NCBI GenBank assembly: GCA_027296185.1
Contig: JAPUJL010000519.1
Coordinates: forward strand, 1-10,173
From: SAR324 cluster bacterium
GTDB taxonomy: Bacteria > SAR324 > JACQKK01
Direction of reading: 5' to 3'
DNA length: 10,173 nt
The notes under the pieces are model-generated. The model had not been told where the DNA came from and did no database searches. It saw nothing but the letters and a program-made list of their open reading frames with translations. Positions 6,221-10,173 of this stretch are shown here, one piece after another. The number at the start of each line of letters is the position of its first letter. The stretch's first letter is position 1. Position numbers and translations under genes: made by a program.

Positions 6221-6985
6221 CTACAGCGTGAATTGCTCGCCCAGATAGATCTTCCGGGCGATCTCGTTGTGTACCAGTTCGCCGGGCACGCCTTCCACGA
6301 CGATCTTTCCCTCGCAGACGATGTAGGCTCGGTCGGTAATGCCGAGGGTCTCGCGCACGTTGTGATCGGTGATCAGGATACCGATGGATTTGGCGCGGAT
6401 CTGGTGAATCACTTCCTGGATATCCAGAACGGCGATCGGGTCGACCCCGGCGAAGGGTTCGTCCAGCAGAATGATCGACGGCTTCATGACCAGGGCCCGG
6501 GCGATTTCCACCCGCCGGCTTTCCCCACCGGAAAGCTGGTAGCCCATCGATTTGCGAACTTGCGTCAGACCGAGCTCTTCCAGCCCCATCTCCTGGCGTT
6601 CGCGGCGCTCGGCGGGGCTTAGATCGGCCAACTGCAGCACGGCCATCAGATTGTCCTCGACCGTCATGCGGCGGAAGAGGGAGCGCTCCTGGGGCAGATA
6701 GCCCAAGCCGGACCGTGCGCGGAGGTGAATGGGCAGGTCGGTAATGTCCTGCAGGCCCAGATAGATTTTTCCGCGGCCGGAGGGTATCACCCCGGCGATC
6801 ATATAGAAGGTGGTGGTCTTGCCCGCGCCGTTGGGGCCCAACAGCCCGACCACCTCCCCCGGCGCCACCCGGAGGCTGATGGAATCGACCACTTTGCGGC
6901 GGCGGTAGGATTTCTCCAGATCGATGGCGACGAGGGCGCCGGGCTCCAACTGCGGCGGGGCCGGTGGGGGGAGTTCCTCGTTCAT
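6221..6985 (-). CDS. lptB: LPS export ABC transporter ATP-binding protein LptB
   Basis: This 254-residue ATPase powers the LptB2FG complex, which extracts lipopolysaccharide from the inner membrane and pushes it along the periplasmic LptA bridge. All ABC motifs are present: Walker A GPNGAGKT (50-57), Q-loop Gln99, signature LSGGE (151-155), Walker B IILLDEP (171-177) and H-loop His208 in the LptB-typical TDHNVRETL. FAGVDP after Walker B and the YLPQERSLF segment also fit LptB and not the amino-acid transporter ATPases. About 18 extra residues, Pro-rich, precede the usual start of the domain. The ATG lies ten bases after the lptA stop, so the two are almost certainly cotranscribed. The LptF and LptG membrane partners are not in the window. 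A 156-base gap separates it from rpoN downstream. Confidence 0.96.
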   Translation of the reverse strand: MNEELPPPAPPQLEPGALVAIDLEKSYRRRKVVDSISLRVAPGEVVGLLGPNGAGKTTTFYMIAGVIPSGRGKIYLGLQDITDLPIHLRARSGLGYLPQERSLFRRMTVEDNLMAVLQLADLSPAERRERQEMGLEELGLTQVRKSMGYQLSGGESRRVEIARALVMKPSIILLDEPFAGVDPIAVLDIQEVIHQIRAKSIGILITDHNVRETLGITDRAYIVCEGKIVVEGVPGELVHNEIARKIYLGEQFTL

Positions 6986-6995
6986 CGCACCGGCT

Positions 6996-10173
<3,178 letters not shown>

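Noticed and set aside
5387..6622. Plus-strand open frame opposite rpoN and lptB
   Set aside because: Antisense shadow; both minus-strand genes have full family motifs.

Overview
The window holds seven genes or gene parts of a GC-rich Gram-negative (diderm) bacterium. The outer-membrane lipopolysaccharide export genes (a long LptA-like protein and LptB) rule out a monoderm. The order lptA-lptB-rpoN-ptsN-EIIA(Man) next to pyrG is the kind found in deltaproteobacterial-type lineages, Acidobacteriota, NC10 and Nitrospirota. The sequence alone does not let me choose between these.

Layout, read along the minus strand from the right edge. A strong sigma-70-type promoter (9986-10014) drives pyrG (CTP synthase). 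The lptA-like gene starts inside the end of pyrG, and lptB follows after 10 bases. A 156-base leader with two perfect inverted repeats precedes rpoN (sigma-54). A 142-base gap leads to ptsN (EIIA-Ntr). Next comes a self-contained divergent pair: a plus-strand isocitrate lyase gene that converges on ptsN, and a minus-strand ScfR/RamB/PrpR-type regulator. Their shared 243-base control region holds a clear promoter and nested TTCGC/GCGAA repeats. After that, a probable new promoter precedes a mannose-family EIIA gene, and the first 39 codons of a PspA/IM30 gene run off the left edge.

How the genes fit together: CTP is needed for CMP-Kdo and phospholipid synthesis, so pyrG beside lptA/lptB makes an envelope-building unit. 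RpoN, EIIA-Ntr and EIIA-Man belong to the regulatory nitrogen-PTS locus that commonly follows lptB. Here hpf, hprK and rapZ, often found between these genes, are absent, and a glyoxylate-shunt module (isocitrate lyase plus its likely short-chain-acyl-CoA-responsive regulator) sits between the two EIIA genes. No mobile-element remnants, tRNA, rRNA or CRISPR are visible.

No wholly new system is evident. The most interesting points are the icl-regulator insertion and its control region, the regulator's four-cysteine C-terminal set and degenerate protease motif, the SGY (not SGW) loop of the lyase, the double-OstA LptA with an extra C-terminal domain, and the large charged insertion in sigma-54.
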